64,000 bases of DNA. Origin: Chitinimonas_A lacunae. GTDB taxonomy: Bacteria; Pseudomonadota; Gammaproteobacteria; Burkholderiales; Chitinimonadaceae. The position numbers were made by a program, and so were the translations under genes. Location: NCBI RefSeq assembly GCF_042650885.1, contig NZ_JBHSBU010000001.1:930001-994000 (forward strand), given 5' to 3'. The notes under the pieces are model-generated. The model worked only from the letters and a program-made list of their open reading frames with translations. It was not told where the DNA came from and ran no database searches. Shown piece after piece: positions 8,608 through 18,558 of this stretch (the first letter of the stretch is position 1; each line of letters starts with the position of its first letter).

Positions 8608-9930
8608 ATGCCTATCCTTCCCTTGATGCGAGCCAGTCTGCTGGGGCTTGTCTGTCTTGCCGTACTCGCCGACGAACCTCCTCCTTGCTCGCCTGCACCG
8701 CTGCCTGCCAGCCTGACCCTGGCGCAGGCAGTCGATCAGGCGCTCTGTCGTCATCCGCAGACCCGGATCGCCTGGGCGCAGGCCCGGGCTCAGGCCGCCT
8801 CGCTCGATATTGCCAGAGCGGCTTTTCTGCCGAGTCTCGATGCCAGTGTCAGCACCTCGCTCAGCGATGAAGATGGCCGCAGCAGCCATGCTGCGTCCGG
8901 TGGGCTGCGACTGGCCTACGCGCTGTTCGATTTCGGTCAGCGCGCCGCCCGGCGCGACAGTGCCGAAGCCCTGCTCGATGCGGCACGCCATGGCCGCGAC
9001 AGCGTGATCGCCCAGGTCTGGCGCGATACGGTCAATGCTTATCTCAATGTGGCGAGGGCCGACGCCCAGGCTGAAGCCGGACGGGCGGCCGAGCGCGCCG
9101 CTCAGGCTGGTCTGGCGGCAGCCGAGGCGAGATTGGCGGCCGGAACTGTCACCAGCGCCGATGTGCTGCAGGCCCGTACCGCCCTGTCGCGCGCCACCCT
9201 GATCCGACTGCGTGCCGAAGGCCAGGGTGCTGGCGCCCGGGGGCAATTGGCACAGCAGCTTGGCCTGGGTCCAACGGCCCTGCCCTCTCTGGTGCCGCTG
9301 ACGCCTCCCGCTCCACAGCCCATTCCCGACAGTGTCGTCGAAGCTCTGATCGAGCAGGCCAGCCAGCGCCGCGCCGAACTCAAACAGGCCCAGGCCGATC
9401 TGCGCGCGGCCGAAGCGGCCATCGCTGCTGCACGGGCAGCCGACCGGCCAAGCCTGGGACTCTCGGCCAATGCCGGCTTGGCGCAGCAACGCGACCAGGA
9501 CCGACGCCACAGCGGCAGCATCGCCTTGATGCTCAATATTCCGGTGTTCGAAGGCGGTGCGCCACCGGCGCGGATACGACAGGCCGAAGCCCAGCGCGAC
9601 AGCCGGCTGGCTGAACTCGAACGACAGCGGCTCGCCATTGCCCAGGAAGTCTGGCAGGCATGGCAGTCGCTCCGTACTGCCGAAGCTGCCACCACCGCCG
9701 CCGAGGCGGCGCAGCAGTCGGCCCGTCGTGCGGCGGAAGTCGCGCTGGGACGCTACCGGGCCGGGCTTGGGATCGGACTCGATGTGCTCAATGCTCAAAG
9801 TGCCGAAGCCGAGGCCGAACGCGAACGGGTCACCACTCTTTATGACTGGCTCGCCGCCCGCGCCGCGCTGGCCTACGCACTGGGCGGCAGCCTGCCCGCC
9901 GATCTCGGAAACTGGACCCCGGCCCCATGA
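8608..9930 (+). CDS. TolC-family outer membrane efflux protein
   Basis: Outer-membrane channel of a tripartite exporter. The 440-residue product has an N-terminal hydrophobic segment compatible with a signal peptide and two outer-membrane efflux protein (OEP) repeats. These are rich in Ala, Gln and Arg heptads forming the periplasmic coiled-coil barrel: about residues 35-220 (LTLAQAVDQALCRHPQTRIA onward) and 235-430. The start is uncertain: ATG at 8608 or 8626 would both keep the signal sequence, and neither has a good Shine-Dalgarno. The stop overlaps the following adaptor gene start (ATGA), so the tolC-macA-ATPase-permease genes are translationally linked. Confidence 0.88.
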   Translation: MPILPLMRASLLGLVCLAVLADEPPPCSPAPLPASLTLAQAVDQALCRHPQTRIAWAQARAQAASLDIARAAFLPSLDASVSTSLSDEDGRSSHAASGGLRLAYALFDFGQRAARRDSAEALLDAARHGRDSVIAQVWRDTVNAYLNVARADAQAEAGRAAERAAQAGLAAAEARLAAGTVTSADVLQARTALSRATLIRLRAEGQGAGARGQLAQQLGLGPTALPSLVPLTPPAPQPIPDSVVEALIEQASQRRAELKQAQADLRAAEAAIAAARAADRPSLGLSANAGLAQQRDQDRRHSGSIALMLNIPVFEGGAPPARIRQAEAQRDSRLAELERQRLAIAQEVWQAWQSLRTAEAATTAAEAAQQSARRAAEVALGRYRAGLGIGLDVLNAQSAEAEAERERVTTLYDWLAARAALAYALGGSLPADLGNWTPAP

Positions 9931-11153
9931 AGAAACCTCGTCTACTCCCTACCCTGCTCTGGCTGACGCTGTTTTCCCTGCTTGGACTGGCTGCCTATTA
10001 CGCCTACCGCCGCAGTGCCGATCAGCCGTTGGCCGACACCCTCCGTACCGAACGGGTCACACGCGGTCCGCTGGTGATCAGTGTCAGCGCCACCGGCACG
10101 CTCAACCCGGTCAAGGTGGTCAATGTCGGCACCCAGGTTTCGGGCACGGTCCGCAAGCTGTATGTCGATTTCAACGATCAGGTCAAAGCCGGCCAGATAC
10201 TGCTTGAACTCGACACCGACCAGCTCGACGCCCAGGCCCGCAGCAGTGCCGCCCAGGTAGCGCGCCAGACGGCCGCCACCGGGCTGGCCCGACTCAAAGC
10301 CACCCGTTACCGCGAGCTGTTCGGCAAGGAATTCGTTTCGCGCCAGGAACTCGACCAAGCCGAATCGGAGCTGGCTCAGGCCGAGGCGCTGCTGGCCCAG
10401 TCGCGGGCCGAGGATGAGCGGGTACGCGCCAATCTCGGCAATGCCATCATCCGCTCGCCCGTCTCGGGCGTGGTACTCGACCGGGTGGTCGATGTCGGGC
10501 AAACGGTGGCCGCGAGCTTCCAAACGCCCACGCTGATCAAGATCGCGCAGGATCTGTCCACCATGCAGATCAACGCCAGCTTCGCCGAAGCCGACCTTGG
10601 CCGGGTCAAGGCCGGGCTGCCCGCTCAATTCAGCGTCGATGCGTTTCCGGACCGGCGCTTTCGCGGCAAGGTGCGCCAGCTTCGGCTCAACCCGACCGTG
10701 CAGCAGAACGTCGTGACCTACGATGTGGTGATCGATGTCGATAACGCCGAGCAGATCCTGCTGCCCGGCATGACCGCCTACGTCAATCTGGTGCTGGAGC
10801 GACGCGAAGCTGCGCTGACCGTGCCCAATGCCGCCCTGCGTTTCCGCCCGGCCGAGGAACGGGGGCAACGCAAGGAAGAAGGCAATCACCCGCGCGGTGA
10901 AGGTCGGCGCGAAGGGGAAGGCCGCCGCGAGCGCCGTGGACGCGGCGAGAGCGGTACAGCGGCCGTCTATGTGCTTGAAGGTGAGCAGTTGCGTCGGGTG
11001 GAAATCCGCACCGGCCTCAGCGACAACCGTCGCACCGAAGTGCTCGCAGGCGACCTCAAGGTCGATGACCTGGTCGCCGTCGGCACGGTCGCCAAGGAAG
11101 GCGAAGCCGCCGCACCAGGCGGCCGGGGGCCGATGGGCATGCGGAGGTTCTGA
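9927..11153 (+). CDS. macA: MacA-like periplasmic adaptor (membrane fusion) protein
   Basis: A 408-residue RND/HlyD-type adaptor linking the inner-membrane ABC transporter to the TolC channel. There is one N-terminal membrane anchor (about residues 5-25), then the barrel-sandwich segment VISVSATGTLNPVKVVNVGT, an alpha-helical hairpin around residues 95-165, and the second lipoyl half with NAIIRSPVSGVVLDRVVDVG. A stretch of about 30 residues near residue 305-345, rich in Arg, Glu and Gly, is inserted in the membrane-proximal domain; it is unusual and probably a disordered loop. Its start overlaps the TolC stop by 4 bases and the ATPase gene follows immediately. Confidence 0.9.
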   Translation: MKKPRLLPTLLWLTLFSLLGLAAYYAYRRSADQPLADTLRTERVTRGPLVISVSATGTLNPVKVVNVGTQVSGTVRKLYVDFNDQVKAGQILLELDTDQLDAQARSSAAQVARQTAATGLARLKATRYRELFGKEFVSRQELDQAESELAQAEALLAQSRAEDERVRANLGNAIIRSPVSGVVLDRVVDVGQTVAASFQTPTLIKIAQDLSTMQINASFAEADLGRVKAGLPAQFSVDAFPDRRFRGKVRQLRLNPTVQQNVVTYDVVIDVDNAEQILLPGMTAYVNLVLERREAALTVPNAALRFRPAEERGQRKEEGNHPRGEGRREGEGRRERRGRGESGTAAVYVLEGEQLRRVEIRTGLSDNRRTEVLAGDLKVDDLVAVGTVAKEGEAAAPGGRGPMGMRRF

Positions 11154-11154
11154 G

Positions 11155-11855
11155 ATGACAGCGGTGATCGAAGTCGCCGGGCTCGACAAGTCCTACCGTA
11201 CCGAAGCCGGTGACGTGGCCGTCCTGCATCAGGTCGGCCTTCGGATCGACCAAGGCGAATTTGTCGCCGTGATGGGGCCATCGGGTTCAGGCAAGTCGAC
11301 CTTTATGAATATCCTCGGCTGCCTTGATCGCCCAAGCGGCGGCAGCTACCGGCTGACCGGCCGCCCGGTGGCCGAACTCGACCGCGATGCGCTGGCCCAG
11401 TTACGGAATCAGACCATCGGTTTCGTGTTCCAGGGCTTCAATCTGCTGCCGCGTGCCACGCTCGAAGACAATGTGGCACTACCGTTGGTCTACGCCGGCG
11501 TCGGACGCCACGAACGGCGGCAACGGGCGCGGGCGCTGCTTGAGCGGGTCGGGCTCGGCCGCTATGCCCAATCCCGCCCCAACCAGATCTCGGGCGGCCA
11601 ACAGCAGCGGGTGGCCATTGCGCGCGCGCTGGTCGGCCAACCTCGTCTGATCCTGGCCGATGAGCCGACTGGCAATCTCGACAGCAAGACCAGCGAAGAA
11701 GTGATGGCGCTGTTCTGCCAGCTCAACGATGAAGGCATCACGATCGTGCTGGTGACGCATGAGCACGATATCGCCGCCTACGCCAAGCGGCTGGTGCGTT
11801 TTCTCGATGGCCGCATCGTCGAGGATCATCCCGTTTTGCCACGGAGCTGGCCGCC

Positions 11856-11862
<7 letters not shown>
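11155..11862 (+). CDS. MacB-type ABC transporter ATP-binding protein
   Basis: A 235-residue ATPase of the LolD/MacB group, energising an exporter. It has the Walker A GPSGSGKST (near residue 41), Q-loop FVFQGFNLLP, signature ISGGQQQRVAIARAL, Walker B LILADEPTGNLDS and the H-loop VTHEHD. In E. coli the ATPase and permease are fused in MacB; here they are two genes overlapping by 7 bases. The start ATG follows the adaptor stop by one base. Confidence 0.93.
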
Positions 11863-13079
<1,217 letters not shown>

Positions 13080-13309
13080 ATGGGCTGTCTTATAACTATC
13101 CTTCGCTTCAATAAACAACATCATGCGTCTGAGCGCGACCCAGATGCAGCATTGAAGCCATCTTGAGCACAGCGGATACCAAGCCTTCTGAAAATACTCC
13201 ATTGACGGCATTCCGACCCGGCCCGCTTCCCTTACCGTCCATCACCTGAGCCGCCGGTAAAAATCGGGGGCCTATAGTGAAGGGGATTTATCGAGCCGAG
13301 GATACTGCC

Positions 13310-14998
13310 ATGCGCCTGTCTGTTGTCGCTGTCCTGATCGTCTTCTCGCCCCTGGGTCTGGCCGCACCCAAGCCCGCCGATATCGACCGGCTGCTTAACT
13401 GGGGCGAGGCCAGCTATCCCGCCTTGCTGACCCCGGCAGCCACCTCGCGCGATGAATTCGGCTACCGCTATCGCTGTTACGGTGGTGGCACGACGCTGTG
13501 TCTGGGTGTCAACGAGCAAAGCCAGCTTCATCTGTATCAAAACGGCCAGTTCAGCAATCTGGGCAATCTGAGCGACTGGCTGCGCACGGCCGACCGCGAC
13601 CAGATCGAGAATGGCAAGGTGTTCCCGCGCTCGCTGGCGGCCAGTGCGCCGACACGGCAGGACAAAAACGGCTTTGCCGCCACCTTTGCCGCGCTGAGCT
13701 ATCGCGGCGCCACCACCCGGATCGACGCCTTGCTGACTGGCGCAGCGACCGGGCTTGGCAGTTTCGATCCCAACCTGTTCCTCGCTGAAAGCATGGATGC
13801 CGCCTGCTTCGGCCCCACCATGCAGTACAGCGGCCATCCCGACGCGGCAAGCGGTGGTCCGTCGAGTGGCATGTTGCCGCGCGGCGATCTGGGACTGTGG
13901 AAGGAAGTCGATACCCCGACCGGCGACGCCTGCGCGGCGGCCCAGCTCAATGCCCAGATGGACGGGGTCAGCATGCGCGGCAATATGGCGATGATCGGTC
14001 TGGCGGTGTTGTTGCGGCAGGCGTATGTCTCGGGCAAGGGTCTGCCCGCAGCAGGTGCCAGCGTCGATCTGCTGGCCGAAATGAATGCACTGGGCAGCGC
14101 CGCCACTTTCAGCAAGGCCACCCTCAGCCTCGACAGCAGCGGCAAGACCTGGCGCTATGGCATGGAATTCAGCTTCACCGACGGCAGCGGCCAGCCTCAT
14201 ACGGTCTATCTCCAGCTCGACCACACTCCCGGCGGCAGCCCGAGCGCCTATCAGGGCCTGCTGACCTACGGCATCACCCAGCAATTCCAGGGCGGGACCT
14301 GCGGCAGCGGCAACAATCCGGTGACGCGGATCGGCACCTTCAAATATCAGCGTGCCGACGCCAATATCAGCAGCATCCTGCGCCAGGGCCAGTATTGCGG
14401 TCATGGCAGCCCCAGCTCGCTGGGAGCCTTCCAGAGCGACGGCCAGCTCGACCCGTCGCTCAAATGGTCGGACAGCTTTATGCGCTTTGGCGCCAACTAC
14501 GACCCCTCGACCCAGAAAGGCAAATATCTGAGCGCCTGGCAGGCCGGCCTGTTCGACCCCAACAGCCGCATTCTGCAACTGGGCATCAATGGCATAGGCA
14601 GCGGCACCAGCAATGACGGCGAGTCCTACTACGGCTACGGCGCACCGCTCAGCAGCAGCGACGGCAAGATCCTCGGTTTCTACTGCAACTGGGCCGGCCC
14701 GAAACCGGCGAGCCCGGTCGGCCTGCACAAGGAATACGCCCAACGCCAATTCCTGCGCTACAACGCCAGCAGCGGCAAATGGGAACAACCAAGCGGCGGC
14801 GCCAATATCCGCTATGCCCCGACCGATGCCTGCACCAACACCAGCGGCAGCTTCTGGTACGACCGCAATCTCGACAATCTCAACAATGAAACCAGCACCG
14901 ATCTGCTGGTCTCCACGCCTGATCTGTTCGGACTGGGCAGCAGCAGCACCATTGCCGAGGCGATAGCCGCACGGGGGTATGTGATTCCGGCGTTCTGA
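13310..14998 (+). CDS. Secreted protein of unknown function
   Basis: A 562-residue protein with a signal peptide (about residues 1-18, cleavage near LAAP) and a good ribosome binding site (GAGGA) before the chosen ATG. The mature N-terminus (DIDRLLNWGEASYPALLTPA, then an aromatic YRYRCY block and LCLGVNEQSQLHLY) resembles a short module I know from many secreted betaproteobacterial proteins, where it precedes varied domains. The remainder is rich in Gly, Ser and aromatics, with scattered cysteines, and matches no family I can name. An antisense frame of 600 codons exists but lacks these signals. Probably exported; role unknown. Confidence 0.75.
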   Translation: MRLSVVAVLIVFSPLGLAAPKPADIDRLLNWGEASYPALLTPAATSRDEFGYRYRCYGGGTTLCLGVNEQSQLHLYQNGQFSNLGNLSDWLRTADRDQIENGKVFPRSLAASAPTRQDKNGFAATFAALSYRGATTRIDALLTGAATGLGSFDPNLFLAESMDAACFGPTMQYSGHPDAASGGPSSGMLPRGDLGLWKEVDTPTGDACAAAQLNAQMDGVSMRGNMAMIGLAVLLRQAYVSGKGLPAAGASVDLLAEMNALGSAATFSKATLSLDSSGKTWRYGMEFSFTDGSGQPHTVYLQLDHTPGGSPSAYQGLLTYGITQQFQGGTCGSGNNPVTRIGTFKYQRADANISSILRQGQYCGHGSPSSLGAFQSDGQLDPSLKWSDSFMRFGANYDPSTQKGKYLSAWQAGLFDPNSRILQLGINGIGSGTSNDGESYYGYGAPLSSSDGKILGFYCNWAGPKPASPVGLHKEYAQRQFLRYNASSGKWEQPSGGANIRYAPTDACTNTSGSFWYDRNLDNLNNETSTDLLVSTPDLFGLGSSSTIAEAIAARGYVIPAF

Positions 14999-15025
14999 GG
15001 GTGTCTTGGAGCTAGACCACAGGCC

Positions 15026-15113
15026 GTAATGCACGGCTGTTTCCGTCCTCGCTGAGGATCGAGCGACAGCATGTGACGCAAGCCCGGTGCATTACGGCGC
15101 TTTGCGGCTAGCG
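15026..15113. repeat. Dispersed repeat, copy 1 of the 54170-54258 type
   Basis: An 88-base unit sharing long identical blocks (TGTTTCCGTCCTCGC, ATCGAGC, CGGCTA) with 54170-54258. It has its own perfect 9-base inverted ends, GTAATGCAC (15026-15034) and GTGCATTAC (15087-15095). It abuts the next repeat, overlapping it by 5 bases. Confidence 0.7.
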
Positions 15114-15213
15114 CATTTACTGCACTCGGCATCGCCGCAAGTCTGGTTGAGCGTCAGGAACCGGCACTTTGAGGGCCGGATACATTGACTCCGAATTGAC
15201 TGGAAATGCGCTA
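15109..15213. repeat. MITE-like element, family A copy 1
   Basis: A 105-base unit with related inverted ends: TAGCGCATTTACTG on the left and CCAGTCAATTCGGAGTC (minus-strand reading, 17 bases) on the right. It shares CTGGTTGAGCG and TGACTCCGAATTG with the copy at 49343-49438. Other copies: 23196-23284, 28166-28277, 43508-43618. Confidence 0.65.
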
Positions 15214-15278
15214 ACGGTACCCGACGCCGCGGTCGATTCGGACACCAAGCCTGATGAAACAGAGCCGGCTTCTCAGCC

Positions 15279-16220
15279 TCAGTGCGCAGCAGGAGCCGGC
15301 ACTGAAGTGCGTGCCAGCAGCTTAGCCCGAAGCTCCTGCATCTTGCGCTCCGTCCCTTCCCGGTCAGCATCGTCCGCGCCCGGGCTTTCCAGCGAATAAC
15401 GCAGGGAATACCACTTGTCGCCGGCCACCCAGGCCAGATTGGGGTTGCCCATCAGGTCGCGGCAGGACCAGGAAGTGGTGTCGGCCGGGGGGTGGCCGCT
15501 GGGTTTCTTGCAGGAGGTGGAGAAATTGGCAAAGAAAGCCTGCTTTGCATGCTCATGCAGACCGACCTGGACTTTATCGAGCGACCCGACCGAGATATCG
15601 AGAGAACCGACCCGATCCGGTACGCCATAGCGGCAGCCCTGCACGCCCAGCCATTCGGCCACCACGACCTTGCTGTTGAGCAGGCCCTTGATGGACGGCA
15701 GCATCGAGGCATCGGTAATCGGGCAGTAGCCGCCGTGGGCGATGAATTCCTGTACGTGCGCCTCTCCCTGGGCGAAAGCCGAGCGGGTGATGGCGGCCAG
15801 CGGTTCGCGGTCAACGGTGGTGGACAGCTCGGTTTCATTGCTGCGGTCCACGCCGACTTCGACAAACAGCTTGCCGAACCAGCCCACCACCTTGTAGACC
15901 TGCGGTTTATCGTTGAGCGCGCCATAGGACGCCCGATTGCCGAGCTTTTCGATAAAGCTGGGTGGATTGACCAGCGCGCGCTCTTCGCGCCTGAAATCCT
16001 GTTGCGCGTCCTTGGTCGAGGTGTGAAGGCGCAAATCGATATACAGATACGCCCCTTTGCTGCCTTCAAAGCGGCAATGTTCCGCGGTCAGCAGAAACAG
16101 CGACCAGGGGCCGCCGGGCAAGGCGGCGATGGTCTTGGGGTCCACCAGATGACAGTCCTGGGCCCAGGTCGATACTCCCATCAGCCCCAGCAGGCCGACT
16201 GTGACGATCCGTCTAGCCAT
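15279..16220 (-). CDS. Secreted protein of unknown function with an internal duplication
   Basis: A 313-residue protein with a signal peptide (cleavage near TWAQD, residues 1-20) and a CAGGAG ribosome binding site. The mature part appears to hold two related halves. Each starts with a Cys-x2-hydrophobic-Asp segment (CHLVDPKTIAALPGG; CPITDASMLPSIKGLL), continues through a cysteine-flanked beta-rich stretch and ends in a strand and charged helix. The first also has a GNRASYGALNDK-type turn seen in small periplasmic lipoprotein folds. I cannot name a family. It directly follows a 78-codon gene, whose stop abuts this ATG, so the two probably form one transcript. Confidence 0.7.
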   Translation of the reverse strand: MARRIVTVGLLGLMGVSTWAQDCHLVDPKTIAALPGGPWSLFLLTAEHCRFEGSKGAYLYIDLRLHTSTKDAQQDFRREERALVNPPSFIEKLGNRASYGALNDKPQVYKVVGWFGKLFVEVGVDRSNETELSTTVDREPLAAITRSAFAQGEAHVQEFIAHGGYCPITDASMLPSIKGLLNSKVVVAEWLGVQGCRYGVPDRVGSLDISVGSLDKVQVGLHEHAKQAFFANFSTSCKKPSGHPPADTTSWSCRDLMGNPNLAWVAGDKWYSLRYSLESPGADDADREGTERKMQELRAKLLARTSVPAPAAH

Positions 16221-16457
16221 TCAAAGCGGCTCCTGACTCACTTCCCGAAAAACAAAATAATCGGCAAATACGTTGCAAGATGGGATGTGCGATTTAGGAG
16301 AAAAAGAAATTTCCTCACTTACATCAGGCTGTGGATTGACCACCGGGTCGGCAAGCTCGGCTGCCTGTTTCGCCTCTACCCGCCCGAGCCAGCGCACGAC
16401 CGCTGCGCCCACCAGGGTGGTCCAGGAACTGCCGCCCACCATTCCCAGATGATCCAT
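16221..16457 (-). CDS. Small hypothetical protein with a very strong ribosome binding site
   Basis: A 78-codon frame whose ATG is preceded by AAGGAGGAG at a spacing of 6 bases, about as good as a Shine-Dalgarno sequence can be. The stop codon abuts the start of the secreted protein gene. The N-terminal half contains a weakly hydrophobic stretch (GSSWTTLVGAAVVRWLG) and the DNA of the C-terminal half is AT-richer than the neighbours. No family is recognised. It may be a real small protein or a translated leader coupling expression of the next gene. Confidence 0.45.
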   Translation of the reverse strand: MDHLGMVGGSSWTTLVGAAVVRWLGRVEAKQAAELADPVVNPQPDVSEEISFSPKSHIPSCNVFADYFVFREVSQEPL

Positions 16458-16639
16458 CTCTCGCTCCTCCTTGTTGGCACATCAGCATTGCCCCGCTTTT
16501 TGATCTGGTAAGGGGCACTGAAAATATAGCGAGATTTAGGGAAACGACAGCCAATCGAGCGTCAGCATGCGCTCCGGTGAAGGAATTGTGCGATTTGAGC
16601 CACGCCAGGCTGGCGCCCGGGCAGGTGCCAGCCCATCGC

Positions 16640-17122
16640 TCAATGACCGGCGTGCAGCCCGGCCGCATCGACATCGACCGGCTCGACCTTGATTTCGACC
16701 TTGACTTGCCCGGCCTTGGCAAAACGCAGGGTCAGCGGCAGGTTGGCGCCCTGCGGCAGCGGTTTTTTCAGATTGATCAGCATGATATGGAAACCACCAG
16801 GCGCCAGCAGTGCGCTGCCCTTGGCCGGCACCGGCACCTGATCGACCTGGCGCATCCGCATCACGCCCTGATCGTTGACGTGGTTATGGATCTCGATCCG
16901 CTCAGCCAGCGCCGGATTGCTGGCGCCCAGCAGCGTGTCGGCCTGATCGCCGGCATTGTTGATCTTCAGATAGACCGCCCCGGTGGACGCGCCGGTCGGG
17001 GTGGCACGGGCCCAGGGATGATGGATTTCCAGCTTACCCGCCTTGAATTCATGCGCCTGCGCCGCGACCAGCGAGCACGCACCCAACAGCACCATGGCGA
17101 TACGGTTGACGAAAGACTTCAT
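16640..17122 (-). CDS. Periplasmic copper chaperone PCu(A)C
   Basis: A 160-residue periplasmic Cu(I)-binding protein of the PCu(A)C (DUF461) family, which delivers copper to cytochrome oxidase assembly or other sites. The signal peptide ends near AQAHE (residue 23). The family copper motif H-x10-M-x21-H-x-M is present exactly, as His79, Met90, His112 and Met114. A C-terminal HAGH tail adds possible ligands. The start has an AGGAA ribosome binding site; the frame is open 22 codons further upstream but the signal peptide begins here. It lies 69 bases downstream of mbnC on the same strand, which places it in the copper-acquisition block. Confidence 0.92.
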   Translation of the reverse strand: MKSFVNRIAMVLLGACSLVAAQAHEFKAGKLEIHHPWARATPTGASTGAVYLKINNAGDQADTLLGASNPALAERIEIHNHVNDQGVMRMRQVDQVPVPAKGSALLAPGGFHIMLINLKKPLPQGANLPLTLRFAKAGQVKVEIKVEPVDVDAAGLHAGH

Positions 17123-17161
17123 GGAAACGATTCCTGTACACGAGAAGAAAACGAACAAAGT

Positions 17162-17183
17162 GCCCGGACCGCTCGCTCCGGGC
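17162..17183 (-). terminator. Stem-loop between mbnC and the copper chaperone gene
   Basis: GCCCGGA and TCCGGGC pair over 7 bases around an 8-base loop, 9 bases after the mbnC stop. On the minus strand it is followed by a moderately T-rich stretch, so it could be a partial terminator that sets a lower level of the chaperone transcript. Confidence 0.45.
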
Positions 17184-17191
17184 CTCACATT

Positions 17192-17755
17192 TCAACGGGG
17201 CAAGGCAAGCCAGCCCGGGAAATCCGCCAGCGTCGGCCCACTGAGCAGGAAATAGCCAAAGTGGCCCTCCGGCAGGGGCAAGGGTTCGGCCAGCGCCCAA
17301 CGCTCCACTTCACGGCCGCCCGAGACGCTGCGTTGTTTCCACCCCACCGTCCAGGCCGGCGAATGGACACCGCCGAGCACGATACCGGCCGCCGCACTGC
17401 GATCGAGCACGGCCCAGCGGGCGGCCGAGGCGGCCATCAGTGTATCGAGCAGCTCGGGCGTCACCTGATCGCGCAAAGTCGACTGCAACAGCCACTGCCC
17501 GACCCAGAGATAGAACTGCCACCCCATCGACAGATCCTGCTCGGCCGCCCAGCGCATAAATGGCCGATAAATCGCCATGCCATCCGGACCGCTCAGTGTC
17601 AGCAGCGCCGGGCAGATATCGAATAGATTGTGCCAGTACATCCGCAAGCTGATATCGATGCGCACATAGGCGCGCGACGGTCGCGGCCATTCTTCCTGCC
17701 GCTCCGGCAGCAGCAACAGGTCGATCACCTCGGCTTCGACGGCCCCGGCGCTCAT
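17192..17755 (-). CDS. mbnC: Methanobactin biosynthesis protein MbnC
   Basis: A 187-residue partner of MbnB. In known systems the MbnBC heterodimer binds the leader of MbnA and oxidises Cys residues to oxazolone/thioamide pairs; MbnC supplies leader recognition and a contact near the iron site. Family-like features are the N-terminal LLLLPERQEEW, then RAYVRIDISLRMYWHNLFDI and the C-terminal GHFGYFLLSGPTLADFPGW. Its ATG overlaps the mbnB stop (ATGA), typical of subunits made in equal amounts. The general relative is the DUF2063/HvfC group, but the size and the MbnA precursor upstream favour MbnC. Identification is by family pattern and context. Confidence 0.88.
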   Translation of the reverse strand: MSAGAVEAEVIDLLLLPERQEEWPRPSRAYVRIDISLRMYWHNLFDICPALLTLSGPDGMAIYRPFMRWAAEQDLSMGWQFYLWVGQWLLQSTLRDQVTPELLDTLMAASAARWAVLDRSAAAGIVLGGVHSPAWTVGWKQRSVSGGREVERWALAEPLPLPEGHFGYFLLSGPTLADFPGWLALPR

Positions 17756-18558
17756 GCTGCCATCTCCGCCGCGGCAAAACACTGCCGCAGCCGCGCCAGG
17801 TCCTCTGCCACGCTCTCATAGTCGATCTGATCGTCCCGCTCATAGGTCAAGGTCGCCCCAGGCTTATCGAGCTGCCCACGCGCCTGGGCCAGAAACGCCA
17901 GGGTATCCGCCGCCAGCGCCCTGTCGTGCGAATCGACCGCTACCCGCTCATCGATAAAGGCAGTGCTGTAGCCGGCCACATGGAAATGCCGGGTCGATGC
18001 AATGACGTTCTGCCAGGCGGCCAGCGGCAGACCGCAGTTACGCTGGGCGCAGACGGCATTGGAAATATCGAACAGCACACCCGCACCGGTCTCCTGCCCC
18101 AGCCGCTCGAAAAAGCCCGGCGCGGCCAGACCGTCGTCGAGCAGCGAAGGATAGTTCTCGAAAAACACCTGCTGGCCGAGCAGTTCCTGCCATAGCGCCA
18201 CACGTTGCCGGGCCCGTTCGTAGTCCGCCACATAATCGAACTCGGCCAGATGGAACAGCTGGCGGCCGCGATGGGAGAAGCGGGCAATATGATCCGACAG
18301 ATAGATCGGTTGCAACAGCGCGATATACGGCCGCAGCCGCCGCGCCAGATCATGCAGCGTGGCCTCGTCGCATTCGAGGAATTTGGAAAACATGATGTGA
18401 AAGCCAACCGGACAGTCGAAGGCCCGGGCCAGTTCGTCGGGCGGGACTTGCAGGAAGTTGTCGATCAGCAGCTCGCAGTAATCGATCCGCCCTTCGCGGA
18501 TCAGCCGCTGCACCAGTTCCAGCGTCTCGCCCAGGGTGAAATTGAAACCGATCTGCAT
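17752..18558 (-). CDS. mbnB: Methanobactin biosynthesis iron enzyme MbnB (DUF692)
   Basis: A 268-residue TIM-barrel, multinuclear-iron enzyme of the DUF692 group. With MbnC it converts X-Cys pairs in the precursor peptide into copper-chelating heterocycles with neighbouring thioamides, using oxygen. The N-terminal MQIGFNFTLGETLELVQRL and the segment DYCELLIDNF are characteristic of MbnB rather than of other DUF692 proteins. Likely iron ligands are visible: His54 (GFHIM), His90 (SDHIARF), Glu134 (ENYPS), Asp164 (DISNAV) and His193 (HFHVAG). It lies 166 bases downstream of mbnA and overlaps mbnC by 4 bases. The AGGACG ribosome binding site is moderate. Confidence 0.93.
   Translation of the reverse strand: MQIGFNFTLGETLELVQRLIREGRIDYCELLIDNFLQVPPDELARAFDCPVGFHIMFSKFLECDEATLHDLARRLRPYIALLQPIYLSDHIARFSHRGRQLFHLAEFDYVADYERARQRVALWQELLGQQVFFENYPSLLDDGLAAPGFFERLGQETGAGVLFDISNAVCAQRNCGLPLAAWQNVIASTRHFHVAGYSTAFIDERVAVDSHDRALAADTLAFLAQARGQLDKPGATLTYERDDQIDYESVAEDLARLRQCFAAAEMAA

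Noticed and set aside
13232..15034. A 600-codon open frame on the minus strand over the secreted protein gene
   Set aside because: It is an antisense shadow: the plus-strand frame has a signal peptide, ribosome binding site and sensible composition, while this one is Ala/Gly/Gln-rich without motifs.
17192..18558. Reading the DUF692/MbnC-like pair as HvfB/HvfC of a copper-storage (DUF2282-type) system
   Set aside because: No HvfA-like precursor with repeated EGKCG motifs is nearby; instead a 30-residue VIGRA-type MbnA peptide precedes the pair, and the MbnB N-terminus is characteristic.
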